From CBDANW01 sp965197825 (GTDB lineage: Bacteria > Acidobacteriota > Vicinamibacteria > Marinacidobacterales > DATDRI01), in NCBI GenBank assembly GCA_965197825.1, contig CBDANW010000002.1, positions 2,108,001 to 2,172,000 of the forward strand: a stretch of DNA of 64,000 bases. The letters run 5' to 3'. Below the pieces are notes generated by a model. It did not search any database. It was not told the DNA's origin and saw only the letters and a program-made list of their open reading frames with translations. Below are positions 1 to 7,451 of this stretch, piece by piece (position 1 is the stretch's first letter; each line of letters opens with the position of its first letter). A program made the position numbers and the translations under genes.

Positions 1-10
1 TACGATTAGA

Positions 11-391
11 TCATAGAGACGATCTCACGGCAAGTGAAAAATGCTTCATTTCAGGAGGTGACAAAGATATTTTTCCGACCAACCGGCTCCCCTCCAGAAA
101 CAACGACAACTCTGTCGTCGTCAGTCGCACTGGCTCGCCGTCACCGCTGGACCACAGGCATGCGAACTTTCCCTCTTCGAGACGTTTCGCGTAGACGCAC
201 AGTCCGGTCCCGTCCCAGTGCAGAACTTTCGCGCGGACTCGGTTGCGGCTGACGAACAAGTACAGCTCACCGCTCAGCGGGTCACGACCAAGCTCGTTCA
301 TCACCAGCGCCGACAGACCGTCAAAGCCCTTGCGGAGATCCGCCGGCGCCGCGTACGCCCACGCCGACACCCGACGGCTATTCCACTTCAT
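11..391 (-). CDS. tnpB: IS66 accessory protein TnpB
   Basis: This 126-residue protein is the second open reading frame of IS66 elements, a small accessory protein needed for transposition whose biochemical role is poorly known. The family pattern is clear: an N-terminal stretch with DLRKGFDGLSALV, then a conserved core with DPLSGELYLFVSRNR, KVLHWDGTGLCVYAKRLEEG and a C-terminal LSLFLEG. Its start overlaps the tnpA stop by four bases, as expected for translational coupling. Full length, no visible lesion. The last ~80 bases of the gene also occur at 41990-42071, where the rest of tnpB is missing. Confidence 0.9.
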   Translation of the reverse strand: MKWNSRRVSAWAYAAPADLRKGFDGLSALVMNELGRDPLSGELYLFVSRNRVRAKVLHWDGTGLCVYAKRLEEGKFACLWSSGDGEPVRLTTTELSLFLEGSRLVGKISLSPPEMKHFSLAVRSSL

Positions 392-732
392 CCCAGCTGC
401 TCAACAAGCCGCAGCAGCCGCTGTTCCGACAGACCCTCGATTCGATACCCTCGCGGGGTTACCAGCGTAATCTCCGTGCGTTTTTCCGATTCCACGACTT
501 CGACACGCCGAACGATACCCCTCATAGCCTCCTCTCGATTCCATCGAGATAGACTCCAGCCACTCACCCCGAGCCCCCTCGCGACACCCTCAAGGCTCGC
601 GCCCTGATCCTTCATCTGATTCAGATACAGTACCGCTTCGCGACGTTGTTCCCGCGAGTAACGCCGCCCTCGACCTGTGCGGCCACGATTTTCTTCACGT
701 GCTCGCCTACGAAATGCTGTCCTCGCTTCCAT
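388..732 (-). CDS. tnpA: IS66 accessory protein TnpA (Orf1)
   Basis: This 114-residue basic protein is the first gene of the IS66 element. The middle part (about residues 25-65) reads as a helix-turn-helix of the transposase-8/Orf1 type: YSREQRREAVLYLNQM, then GVARGLGVSGWSLSRW. The C-terminal part contains the typical ITLVTPRGYRIEGLS segment. It begins about 80 bases inside the terminal repeat at 811 and overlaps tnpB by four bases. It is probably a DNA-binding accessory factor, as in other IS66 elements. Confidence 0.85.
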   Translation of the reverse strand: MEARTAFRRRAREENRGRTGRGRRYSREQRREAVLYLNQMKDQGASLEGVARGLGVSGWSLSRWNREEAMRGIVRRVEVVESEKRTEITLVTPRGYRIEGLSEQRLLRLVEQLG

Positions 733-1043
733 CGCTTCGCACTCCTTTCAAGACTGCTCACGATGGAACATTCCGACACGCTTGTCACGACGGGCCACGG
801 AGAGGAGTTACCTCCGGGCACTCCGGAGCGCCAAACGTGGGCACTACCTGTTGCGTCTGAAGAGAACCGTTACGCAATCAGTGGAGTAGAAAGGAAGGAA
901 TTTTGTTCCTCAGTCGTAAGATTTCGTAGCTTGCACTCGCTGAGAGCACCAAGTTGTATGGGACTAATGGCTGTTCGCCGAAGTCTTGTCAATTTCACCG
1001 AGCGTCCGGGAGACCACCCTCCCTGCGTGCTAACATTCGTCCG

Positions 1044-1560
1044 ATGGGCGACAAGGCGGATCTGTTTGGACGAACGCGTTCTGAGCTCGTACGCTGTGGC
1101 TGGCGAGCTGGGACTCCCGGCCTACCGTGGACGTCAGCTATATCGCTGGATCTACTCGCGGGCGGTTACCGACTTCGATTCGATGACGGATTTGCCGCGT
1201 GCCGTTCGCACCGAGCTCGCCAAACATTACTCCGTGCGTCCGCCGCCGGTCGCCGGTCGGCATCGCTCCCAGGATGGCACGGTTAAGTTCTTGTTCGGGT
1301 TGGAAGACGACAATAAAGTAGAAGCGGTCTACATCCCGGACCACCCCGAGGACACATCTTCCAAACGGGCGGTCCGCCATACCATTTGCCTTCCACTCAA
1401 ATGGGCTGTCCCTTGAAGTGTACGTTCTGCTACTCGGGGACCGTCCCCTTCGCCCGGAATCTCACGGTAGGCGAGATCCTCGGACAATTTGGTGCGATAA
1501 CGAAGGAGCTTCTGGCAACCACCACTCGAGTGAACGTGGTGTTCATGGGCATGGGGGAGC
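1044..1560 (+). pseudogene. rlmN: rlmN 5' part (23S rRNA/tRNA adenine-C2 methyltransferase), broken
   Basis: RlmN is a radical SAM enzyme that methylates C2 of A2503 in 23S rRNA and A37 in some tRNAs. The reading frame opens at 1044 (MGDKADLFGRTRSEL), shifts frame near 1090, continues as ELGLPAYRGRQLYRWIY and DFDSMTDLPRAVR, then shifts again near 1392 with one base missing between TIC and STQMGCPLKCTFC. The CxxxCxxC cluster motif is present. The gene stops at VVFMGMGE, where an IS66 fragment begins at 1561. The next rlmN segment (PLLN...) lies inverted at 2120-2000 and the 3' end at 2141-2382. Non-functional as it stands; no other rlmN is seen here. Confidence 0.88.
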
Positions 1561-1999
1561 TCGCAGCGGATCTTGAAAGCGATTCGGCAATGGGGCGAGA
1601 GCCAAAGAAGATTGCCGCGAAGCGACTTCGGCAAGGCGGTCCGCTACATGCTGGAGAGATGGGAGACACTCACGCTGTTCGCCGAAAACCCTCTCGTCTG
1701 GCTTGACAACAATCACGCCGAGCGCGCCCTGAGGGGACCTGTCGTCGGTCGCAAAAATCACTACGGCAGTCGATCGAAACGCGGAACCGACGTCGCAGCG
1801 CTGTTCTACACCCTGTGCGAGACCGCGAAACTTCAGAACGTCGACCCCAGGGCCTACATGCTCGAAGCGGCCTACGCCGCCATCAACCAGCCAGGAACCG
1901 TGTTACTCCCCGACGCCCTACGCGACAACTCCGCTGCGTAGCTTCTCCTCCGAATCGCGACGTTCCAACCCGCTCCAGTGGGGCACGGCGAGGAGTTAC
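1561..1999 (+). mobile_element. IS66 remnant: tnpC 3' end plus terminal repeat, inside rlmN
   Basis: From 1561 the sequence is almost identical to the complement of the tnpC 3' region at 40400-40835. Frame 1573-1941 encodes the last ~122 residues of TnpC, including LDNNHAERALRGPVVGRKNHYG and the terminal PDALRDNSAA. The fragment ends at 1999 in the GAGGAGTTAC terminus. The rest of tnpC, tnpB and tnpA are absent. A further 21 bases of the opposite IS66 end (the segment also at 752-772) survive at 2121-2141. The high identity to the other copies indicates recent insertion. Confidence 0.9.
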
Positions 2000-2120
2000 G
2001 TTCCAACTCCTCTGCCAAACCCGCCGTCGAGACGGTGATGCGACGGGGCGACACCGCGAATCCGTCGGGGTCGGTCAGTACCGCGAGAGCGCTCAGCACC
2101 GCTTCGGAGTTCAGGAGCGG
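2000..2120 (-). pseudogene. rlmN: Inverted internal segment of rlmN
   Basis: Read on the minus strand, this 121-base stretch encodes PLLNSEAVLSALAV, LTDPDGFAVSPRRITVSTAG and LAEELER. That is the part of RlmN that directly follows the GMGE motif, where the 5' part at 1560 stops. It therefore belongs to the same broken gene but lies in the opposite orientation, bounded by an IS66 end on each side (1999 and 2121). About 75 codons between this segment and the 3' part (the LALSLHA to DHVND region of RlmN) are missing. Confidence 0.85.
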
Positions 2121-2140
2121 ACTGCTCACGATGGAACATT

Positions 2141-2382
2141 CTCGCTCGTTTGCTGGAAGGAATCCCAGCCAAGGTGAATCTGATCGCCTATAACCCGTGG
2201 CCCGGCTCACCTCATCAGGCTTCCACCGACGAAGCGACGGAGCGCTTTCTTGGGATCCTAACCCGTGCCGGCTACACGGCCAGCCTACGACGGAGTCGCG
2301 GCGACGACATCCTGGGGCCGCGTGCGGGCAGCTTGCCGGGACGCTGAGCCCGGCGTCAGACGCCTCTACGAGGCACCTGTAA
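2141..2382 (+). pseudogene. rlmN: rlmN 3' part, frameshifted
   Basis: This is the C-terminal end of RlmN: LARLLEGIPAKVNLIAYNPW, then PGSPHQASTDEATERFLGIL and the RRSRGDDI motif. After GDDI the expected ACGQLAG appears in another frame (a single-base shift near 2320), ending at 2382. The end overlaps the 3' end of the convergent radical SAM gene by 27 bases. It is separated from the 5' part by IS66 remnants and the inverted segment. Confidence 0.85.
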
Positions 2383-3876
2383 ATCGGGCATCGGCGGCGC
2401 CTGGAAGAGGCGCCGGACGGGCTTGGCAATCCACTGAGTCCATCGCTGCGCCCGTCGTGTTCGGGCGCTATCGGTGGCGAAACCGGTTTTCGCATACATC
2501 TGCCGGTAGAGCTTGGACATCAGCATGAAGCTTAGCCGTCCCCGTATGGATTTGGTGATCTTGGAGCGCTCCCAAATAGACGGCAGCTCGTAGAAACGGT
2601 CCCAGACGTTTTGCGTGCGCTCGGTGATCTCGGCGGCCGACATGACCGGGTGGGGCGTATACATCTTCGGACGGCGAGATTGGGGGATGAGCCAATAGCG
2701 GCTCACCGGAACGCCGGCTATCTTCTCCCCTTTGCTCTTCACCTCCTCTTCCCATTGGTCGAAATCCAACGTGCCGGGAAGCGGAATAAGAGGCAGGAAC
2801 TGAGCGAACACGACGCCAGCCTTGTGGGCAATCTCCGCTGTATAGTCGAAGGTGTCCGGACGGTCCGTCGATAAGCCGAAGATAAATGAGCCAAGGATGT
2901 AGATCTTGTGCTTGCGGAACTGCTGCAGGCGGCGCACCAGGTCTACACCAGAGCTATTGAAATCCTTGTAGATCGACTTCAGTCCCTCGGGCGTCACGGA
3001 CTCGACGCCAACGAGGGCCCCCTTGACGTTGGCCCTGCGCATCGCTTCCAGAAATTCCGGATCGTCGGCAGCCTCCATGGTGATTTGGGTCATGAACACT
3101 AGATCGTCAGGCAGCTCGGCCAGTCGATCCATCAAGTCGAATCTTTCCTGGCGGATGCCCTCCAGCTCGCGGAGCCGGCTCTTGTCCTCGCGCCGGGCTG
3201 CGTGCTCGAGGTCTTCCAGAGTAACTGGATAGAAGTTGTCGTCGGCGAGGGCGATGAAGCGGAACCCGATACGACGGAGCTCGACGATCTCCTCGATAAC
3301 GGGGTCCGCCGCGCGCTGGCGTGGTTGCTGCCCGTCCGTCCGCCAGACCGAGCAGAAGGAGCAATGCTTGGGACAGCCCCGAACCGTCTGCACCGAAGCC
3401 AACATGTACTTGTCTTTCCGCATCAGATCCCAACGCGCCGGCTTGAAGTCGTCCGCCCCGATACGCCCGCCCTCGTAGACTGTCCGCGGGCCGCCGTTCG
3501 CGCAGTCGGCAAGCACCTCTGCCCAGGCGCGATCCCCGTCGCCCTTGACGACGCCGTGTGCGCTGCCGAGCTCCATGACTTCCTCGGGGAAAAGAGTGGC
3601 GTGAATGCCTCCAAAAATTACTTTTGCGCCCGCCTCGCGAGCCATCTTCCCTACTTTGTAGCCACGCAGGGCGTTCAGGGTATGGACACCGATCCCGACG
3701 ACATCGCCCGGTTGAACCCGTGCCGGGTCGAAGTGTTCGATCGTCTCGTCCACGATGATGGGATCACCGTATTCCTTGGGAGTTGAGCCGGCCAGGACGA
3801 AGAGCCATCGGGGCGTAATGACGCTCATGCCAAACGACAGATCGCTCGGATTGACTAGGTGAACCGTCATAGGCAA
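2356..3876 (-). CDS. B12-binding radical SAM protein
   Basis: A 506-residue class B radical SAM enzyme. Residues ~1-140 resemble a cobalamin-binding domain (VVGIGVHTLNALRGYKV, then AGAKVIFGGIHATLFPEE). A radical SAM core follows with the cluster motif CPKHCSFC at about residues 168-175. Such enzymes, for example BchE- or HpnJ/HpnP-like proteins, carry out methylations or ring rearrangements with methyl- or adenosyl-cobalamin. The substrate cannot be read from the sequence. The start is supported by a GAGGGAG ribosome-binding site just upstream and a promoter at 4019-3991. The reading frame is intact, in contrast to the neighbouring rlmN. Confidence 0.85.
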   Translation of the reverse strand: MPMTVHLVNPSDLSFGMSVITPRWLFVLAGSTPKEYGDPIIVDETIEHFDPARVQPGDVVGIGVHTLNALRGYKVGKMAREAGAKVIFGGIHATLFPEEVMELGSAHGVVKGDGDRAWAEVLADCANGGPRTVYEGGRIGADDFKPARWDLMRKDKYMLASVQTVRGCPKHCSFCSVWRTDGQQPRQRAADPVIEEIVELRRIGFRFIALADDNFYPVTLEDLEHAARREDKSRLRELEGIRQERFDLMDRLAELPDDLVFMTQITMEAADDPEFLEAMRRANVKGALVGVESVTPEGLKSIYKDFNSSGVDLVRRLQQFRKHKIYILGSFIFGLSTDRPDTFDYTAEIAHKAGVVFAQFLPLIPLPGTLDFDQWEEEVKSKGEKIAGVPVSRYWLIPQSRRPKMYTPHPVMSAAEITERTQNVWDRFYELPSIWERSKITKSIRGRLSFMLMSKLYRQMYAKTGFATDSARTRRAQRWTQWIAKPVRRLFQAPPMPDLQVPRRGV

Positions 3877-3990
3877 CTCCCTCTAATAAGAAGGCCGTGA
3901 ACCAGGGTGCTTAGGACCAAGTGGTGTCGCTGGCTTCTGGCCCAAGGTCTCGAAACGCCTCCGGGCCAGCGACCCCTGGGGTGACCGCGA

Positions 3991-4019
3991 GAATACTTGA
4001 CTGTTTGGAGATATGTCAA
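3991..4019 (-). promoter_or_regulatory. Probable sigma-70 promoter of the radical SAM gene
   Basis: On the minus strand: TTGACA (4019-4014), 17-base spacer, GTATTC (3996-3991), about 115 bases upstream of the radical SAM start. The IS1-like transposon's left target duplication begins only 8 bases beyond the -35 box, so the insertion left the core promoter intact but replaced whatever lay upstream. Confidence 0.5.
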
Positions 4020-4026
4020 GGCAGGC

Positions 4027-4053
4027 TCTAGGGCGGTAGTGTCTCAGTTTGAA
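4027..4053 (+). repeat. Left TSD (TCTAGGGC) and terminal inverted repeat of IS1-like transposon
   Basis: TCTAGGGC at 4027-4034 followed by GGTAGTGTCTCAGTTTGAA at 4035-4053. The same 8 bases follow the complementary repeat at the right end. Confidence 0.93.
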
Positions 4054-4928
4054 TTTTTCTTCCTCTTTTTGTACGGACCGCGTGGCCTAGGCTTCGGCGT
4101 GTTCGCATCGGCAAGTCCGACAATCCAGTCCATGTCTCGAACGGTGTCCGTAAGCCCGGAAGCCATCGCCGGGGTTATTCGCAGCGTCTTGTGTATACGG
4201 CAGAAGTTGTACCAGACGAAGTAAATAGACAGCATGGCGTGGTGATTCGCCTCACGCTTTGAGAAGGCGTTGGTTAGCCTGGTGAACCTGCGCATGCTCA
4301 TCCGCATCGTGAGATTCTGCCGCTCTACGTAGGAAGTGGAGATGTAAGCCTTGTCGGGGTTGCCGCTCACCTGCATCCGCGAAGCGCCGGTGCAGACGGC
4401 AGGGCTGTATCGCCTCTGACCCTCTGGCGCATTCCCGTAGTGCTTTACCAGCATGGCATAGTCGATATCCGAGCCGAACGCATCCTCGACGGCCCAGAGG
4501 TACAGCCGGTTACCATCGCTGGTGAGCTGTACACGGTTGGCGAGCCTCCCTGCCAAGTCCTGCATGAACTCCGCCGCGTAGCCGGCATCGCGCCCACCGA
4601 TAAGCCAGGAGATGATCAGCTTGGAGTCGGCATCTAGCGCTGTCCAAGTCCAGGTGTCGCCCGCGTGCTGGGGTGCGGCCTTTGCCCGTTCGACATTCTT
4701 CTGCTTCGCATAGGTGAAGCTCCAGATCTCATCGACCTGCACCCGCTTCGACGGAACGTCACGGACGGCAGCGTCGTGGTACTGCGCGCAGGCTTCGCCA
4801 GCGTTGAGGAGCAACTTAGTAACGGTATTGATGGAGACACCCTCGCTACGGGAGACAGCCCTCATGGACATGCCTTCTAGTAGAAGGGTTAGGATTTTGG
4901 CTCGTTTAGCAGTGGGTAACTTGTTCAT
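4044..4928 (-). CDS. IS1-like DDE transposase
   Basis: A 294-residue transposase: N-terminal helix-turn-helix (LLEGMSMRAVSRSEGVSINT), then a DDE domain with D in VDEIWSF, D in LTSDGNRLY and E in YVERQN, and a very basic tail (RPRGPYKKRKKNSN). The layout is that of the larger IS1-related transposases found in diverse bacteria. I chose ATG 4928 rather than the longer frame at 4964. The longer N-terminus would overlap the promoter (TTGACA at 4964-4959, -10 TATCCT at 4941-4936), and the shorter start fits the family. Transcription would begin at or very near the start codon. The gene ends 9 bases inside the left terminal repeat. Intact. Confidence 0.85.
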   Translation of the reverse strand: MNKLPTAKRAKILTLLLEGMSMRAVSRSEGVSINTVTKLLLNAGEACAQYHDAAVRDVPSKRVQVDEIWSFTYAKQKNVERAKAAPQHAGDTWTWTALDADSKLIISWLIGGRDAGYAAEFMQDLAGRLANRVQLTSDGNRLYLWAVEDAFGSDIDYAMLVKHYGNAPEGQRRYSPAVCTGASRMQVSGNPDKAYISTSYVERQNLTMRMSMRRFTRLTNAFSKREANHHAMLSIYFVWYNFCRIHKTLRITPAMASGLTDTVRDMDWIVGLADANTPKPRPRGPYKKRKKNSN

Positions 4929-4935
4929 GAACAGA

Positions 4936-4964
4936 AGGATACACGAAGATCCTTCTGTTGTCAA
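4936..4964 (-). promoter_or_regulatory. Transposase promoter
   Basis: TTGACA (4964-4959), 17-base spacer, TATCCT (4941-4936) on the minus strand. The ATG at 4928 lies about where transcription should start, implying a leaderless or very short-leader message, a common way to keep transposase output low. Confidence 0.5.
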
Positions 4965-5029
4965 GCATTATTTCAGTTTAAAATGAGTTATTTTTGGCGG
5001 GCTTGACTCATCATTCCCTCCAAATGAAA

Positions 5030-5572
5030 TCAATTTCCGCAGCATTTCTTGAATTTCTTACCGCTTCCACATGGGCAAGGGACGTTTCGACCGACCTTCT
5101 GGACGATCTGTGGCGACGGCTTTCTCCGAGCCTTAGGCGGCAGAAAATCGATCCGCTCCATAGACGGGAACCGAAAAGAAAAACTGGTTTCCCCTTGGTA
5201 GGAACTTACCGCGAAGTCTCCCATCCCGATGATGTCCATCCCCACCAAGACGTCCGCGCCTGCAATCCGTGGCGCTCTTGCGACCTTAACATCCCTGACT
5301 GCAACTTTGTTTGGCAAGAAGATATTTACCAGATAAGTAGGCGTATCTCCTGATCCGTGGACGCCCTGTAACTGAACCATTCCAGTTTGCTCAAGGCCGC
5401 AATCAGCTACTACATGTTTCGTAATAATGGTTGCGGTTGCTCCGGTATCCCAAACGGCTCAGAAAAATTTTAGGTTCTTGGAATCAACACTGCCGGCAAC
5501 GGTGATGCCTACTTCATTTTTGAGGACATCTAGCAATCCTTGGCCGTACGTAGTAAACGACCTAGGTTGCAC
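5030..5572 (-). pseudogene. Retropepsin-like aspartic protease with C-terminal SEC-C motif, in-frame stop
   Basis: Reading from a GTG at 5572, the frame gives a ~35-residue N-terminal segment, a TGA stop (5461-5459), then AVWDTGATATIIT, the DTGA signature of retropepsin-like aspartic proteases, followed by LVGMDIIGMGDFAV, the typical second half of that fold. The C-terminus is RNVPCPCGSGKKFKKCCGN, a complete SEC-C zinc-binding motif. The stop lies two codons before the catalytic region, so translation from the GTG would yield no protease. The GTG overlaps the end of the DUF5678-like gene, so the two were translationally coupled. The TGA may be a TGG mutation. Recoding is possible in principle, but no hairpin or selenocysteine system was found to support it. 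Confidence 0.78.
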
Positions 5573-5634
5573 TGGAAAGTCTTACTCGGGAATGAAACGT
5601 ATTGACTACGCTATGGGGATCGGACGAACACGTT
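5562..5634 (-). pseudogene. 3' end of DUF5678-like small protein gene, cut by IS256
   Basis: This piece continues the frame of 7215-7035 once the IS256 element and one copy of its 8-bp duplication are removed. The joined frame reads ...FLIQTC-SSDPHSVVNTFHSRVRLSSAT and stops at TAG 5564-5562. The FHSR segment near the end is characteristic of this small-protein family as I remember it. The retropepsin GTG (5572) overlaps its last codons. Confidence 0.75.
5627..5634. repeat. Left target duplication of IS256 element
   Basis: AACACGTT at 5627-5634 is repeated at 7035-7042 on the far side of the IS256 element. Confidence 0.85.
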
Positions 5635-7034
5635 GGTGATGTCTTAAGATTCCTGTCAAAGAAAAACGATGTATGGTTCCCCAAGCTCAAACCCGTCCCC
5701 GTCATGGGGACAGAAAAGGAGAACCATACATCATGGGAAAGGTACTACCGAGTCAGCGATTGCTCAAGCAGTTCGAGGAACAACTGGTATTTGGGGAGAT
5801 GAATCTCTCGGAGATCGTCCGGTCGGGAGCTCAGATGATGCTTCAATATGCGTTGGAGCGCGAGGTGACGGAGGCGTTGGGTCGAAACTACTATGAGAAC
5901 GCTCCGGCAACGACGAAGGAGAAGGGACGACGCAACGGGTATGAGTCGCATCGGGTCCTCACGGGCGAGGGAGCGGTAACGGTGCAAGTGCCGCGGGTAC
6001 GAGAAACAGAGAAGGTGTTTCAGTCAAAGATTCTCGACGCCTACGTGAGCCGGACCGAGAAACTCGATGAACTGATCGCGCGGATGTACGTCCACGGGAT
6101 GTCGACGCGTGACATTGAGGCGACGTTCGCGGACGTGCTGAGCGGCACGGGTGTCTCGAAGTCGGTGGTGAGCCGGGTCACACGGTGTCTGTCGGAGGAT
6201 TTCGAGGCGTTTCGAAAACGGGATCTCTCGAACGAGAAGCTGTTGTATCTCGAGCTCGACGGCACGTACCTGCGCTACCACCAAGGAGCGGAGAGGAAAG
6301 AGCCCATCCTCGTTGCGACCGGCTATCGCGCTGATGGGACGCGAGTTCTTCTTCATATCGGTGTCGGCAACCGAGAATCCTACGAGAACTGGAAGGGGTT
6401 TTTGCAGGAGATGGTGGCCCGAGGAATGAGGGAGCCGTTGCTCATCGTGACGGACGGGAATCCTGGAGTGCTCAAAGCGATCGCAGAGGTCTTCCCTCGA
6501 AGCCTCAAGCAACGTTGCCAGAAGCACCGCCTCGAGAACATCCTGGGCAAGGCTCCGAAGGAAGTGCGCGACGAACTCAAGGCGGCCATCCTTGAGTCGT
6601 TCCATGCGAACAGCTACGAGCAAGGGCTGAAGAAGGGTCGGGAGGTGATCGCTCGGTACCGTCAACGATTCCCGAGCGCGATGAAGTGCATGGAAGAGAC
6701 CTTCGAAGCGTGTCTTCAGGCGCTACGCCTTCCTGCGGCGCATCACAAAAGGCTTCGCACGTCGAATCTACTTGAGCGCACGTTCGGAGAGCACAAACGT
6801 CGCACAAAGGTCATTCCTCACTTCTTCACCGAGGAGGCCGCGATGAAACTCTCGTTCGCTGTGCTCTTGGCCGTCGCAAACAAATGGCGCGGCGTGAGGA
6901 TGGATGTCTTCGCCGCTAGGAAAGTCGAGGAGCTTCGCAACGAGCTTCTCCCGCAAGGCACGTCGGAGGAATCAGCAGCTTAACCGAGCGCGGGGAACCG
7001 TACGGAGATTTGACAGGAAAATTAAGACTTGACC
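5635..7034 (+). mobile_element. Complete IS256-family element (1400 bp)
   Basis: The element runs from GGTGATGTCTTAAGATTCCT at 5635 to its imperfect complement ending at 7034 (the right end reads GGTCAAGTCTTAATTTTCCT on the minus strand). It is flanked by the 8-bp repeat AACACGTT. It contains a single full-length transposase gene. It is inserted in a codon of the DUF5678-like passenger gene of the IS1-like transposon, so it arrived after that transposon. Confidence 0.92.
5733..6983 (+). CDS. IS256-family (Mutator-type) transposase
   Basis: A 416-residue transposase of the IS256/MULE class. The DDE residues are visible: D in LELDGTYLRY, D in LLIVTDGNPG and E in LLERTFGEHKRRTKV. The C-x2-H pattern CQKHR between the second D and E is also typical. 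The start at ATG 5733 (MGKVLPSQRL) is preceded by AAAGGAGA and gives the usual family length. The longer open frame from 5673 runs through the terminal-repeat region and is unlikely to be translated. Intact and probably active. Confidence 0.92.
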   Translation: MGKVLPSQRLLKQFEEQLVFGEMNLSEIVRSGAQMMLQYALEREVTEALGRNYYENAPATTKEKGRRNGYESHRVLTGEGAVTVQVPRVRETEKVFQSKILDAYVSRTEKLDELIARMYVHGMSTRDIEATFADVLSGTGVSKSVVSRVTRCLSEDFEAFRKRDLSNEKLLYLELDGTYLRYHQGAERKEPILVATGYRADGTRVLLHIGVGNRESYENWKGFLQEMVARGMREPLLIVTDGNPGVLKAIAEVFPRSLKQRCQKHRLENILGKAPKEVRDELKAAILESFHANSYEQGLKKGREVIARYRQRFPSAMKCMEETFEACLQALRLPAAHHKRLRTSNLLERTFGEHKRRTKVIPHFFTEEAAMKLSFAVLLAVANKWRGVRMDVFAARKVEELRNELLPQGTSEESAA

Positions 7035-7215
7035 AACACGTTTGGATAAGGAAGCTACCTAGATCATGGTTGACGACGGTCTTCTTTAATGCCTCTCCCT
7101 CGCTATCGTAAACACCGATAACCTTTTGGTCCTTTATAACCAGGACTTTGCCCTCATACTCCGCAGAAAGTTCCACTTGATTTTCAACATAGTAGCGGAA
7201 TTCGTCTCTAAGCAT
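7035..7215 (-). pseudogene. 5' part of DUF5678-like small protein gene, cut by IS256
   Basis: From ATG 7215 the frame reads MLRDEFRYYVENQVELSAEY, then EGKVLVIKDQKVIGVYDSEG and LGSFLIQTC. It is then interrupted by the IS256 target site. Restored, the protein would be about 84 residues. The pattern (short helix, KYxGKxVVIKDxxVIGxYDS core, LGxFLIQ) is that of small DUF5678-type proteins commonly encoded next to retropepsin-like genes. Their function is unknown. The gene lies between a truncated Ntn-hydrolase gene and the retropepsin gene in one minus-strand operon. Confidence 0.72.
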
Positions 7216-7232
7216 AATTGACGCTCCCGTCT

Positions 7233-7418
7233 TTACTTCTTCCACCTGGCCGCAGCTATCCCAGATTTTTTTGGCCTCGCGGACCGGTTGGCATTCTCCC
7301 ATTGCGTTTGAAGCTGCTCAAATTCGTAACCTATTGGAATGTGGGCTGTGACCATTCGGTCAGATGCTAGAACAACTCCTGCCCCATCACCGTAAAGCGC
7401 AGCAATACATACTGTCAT
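7233..7418 (-). pseudogene. N-terminal fragment of proteasome-like Ntn hydrolase
   Basis: The first ~35 residues, MTVCIAALYGDGAGVVLASD, then RMVTAHIPIGYEFE, match the start of bacterial proteasome-beta/HslV-like Ntn hydrolases (TVCIAA...GVVLASDRMVT), in which the Thr after Met is the nucleophile. The normal protein is several times longer. Here the frame passes into ~26 unrelated residues and stops at 7233, so most of the hydrolase domain has been deleted. It sits between the small basic protein gene and the DUF5678-like gene. Confidence 0.6.
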
Positions 7419-7451
7419 TTGCGCACTTAGCTTATCCCGGTTTTTGGGGGT

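Larger units (their letters stand above)
1..811 (-). mobile_element. IS66-family element, left part outside window
   Basis: An IS66 element enters from the left edge. Its terminal repeat starts with GTAACTCCTC on the minus strand at 811, the same kind of end seen at 1999 and 40400. Behind it come tnpA and tnpB in the usual order. The transposase gene tnpC would lie beyond base 1. The first ~70 bases are almost identical to 41981-42071, where an intact tnpC follows directly, so the order terminal repeat-tnpA-tnpB-tnpC can be reconstructed from the two copies. The TSD partner is not visible. Confidence 0.88.

Noticed and set aside
1872..2495. Long minus-strand open frame of about 207 codons across the rlmN/IS66 debris
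   Set aside because: Only the stretch 2120-2000 is coding-like (the inverted rlmN piece); the rest is antisense of tnpC and of the rlmN 3' end.
6024..6665. 213-codon minus-strand open frame inside the IS256 transposase
   Set aside because: Shadow of the transposase gene; no ribosome-binding site or known family.
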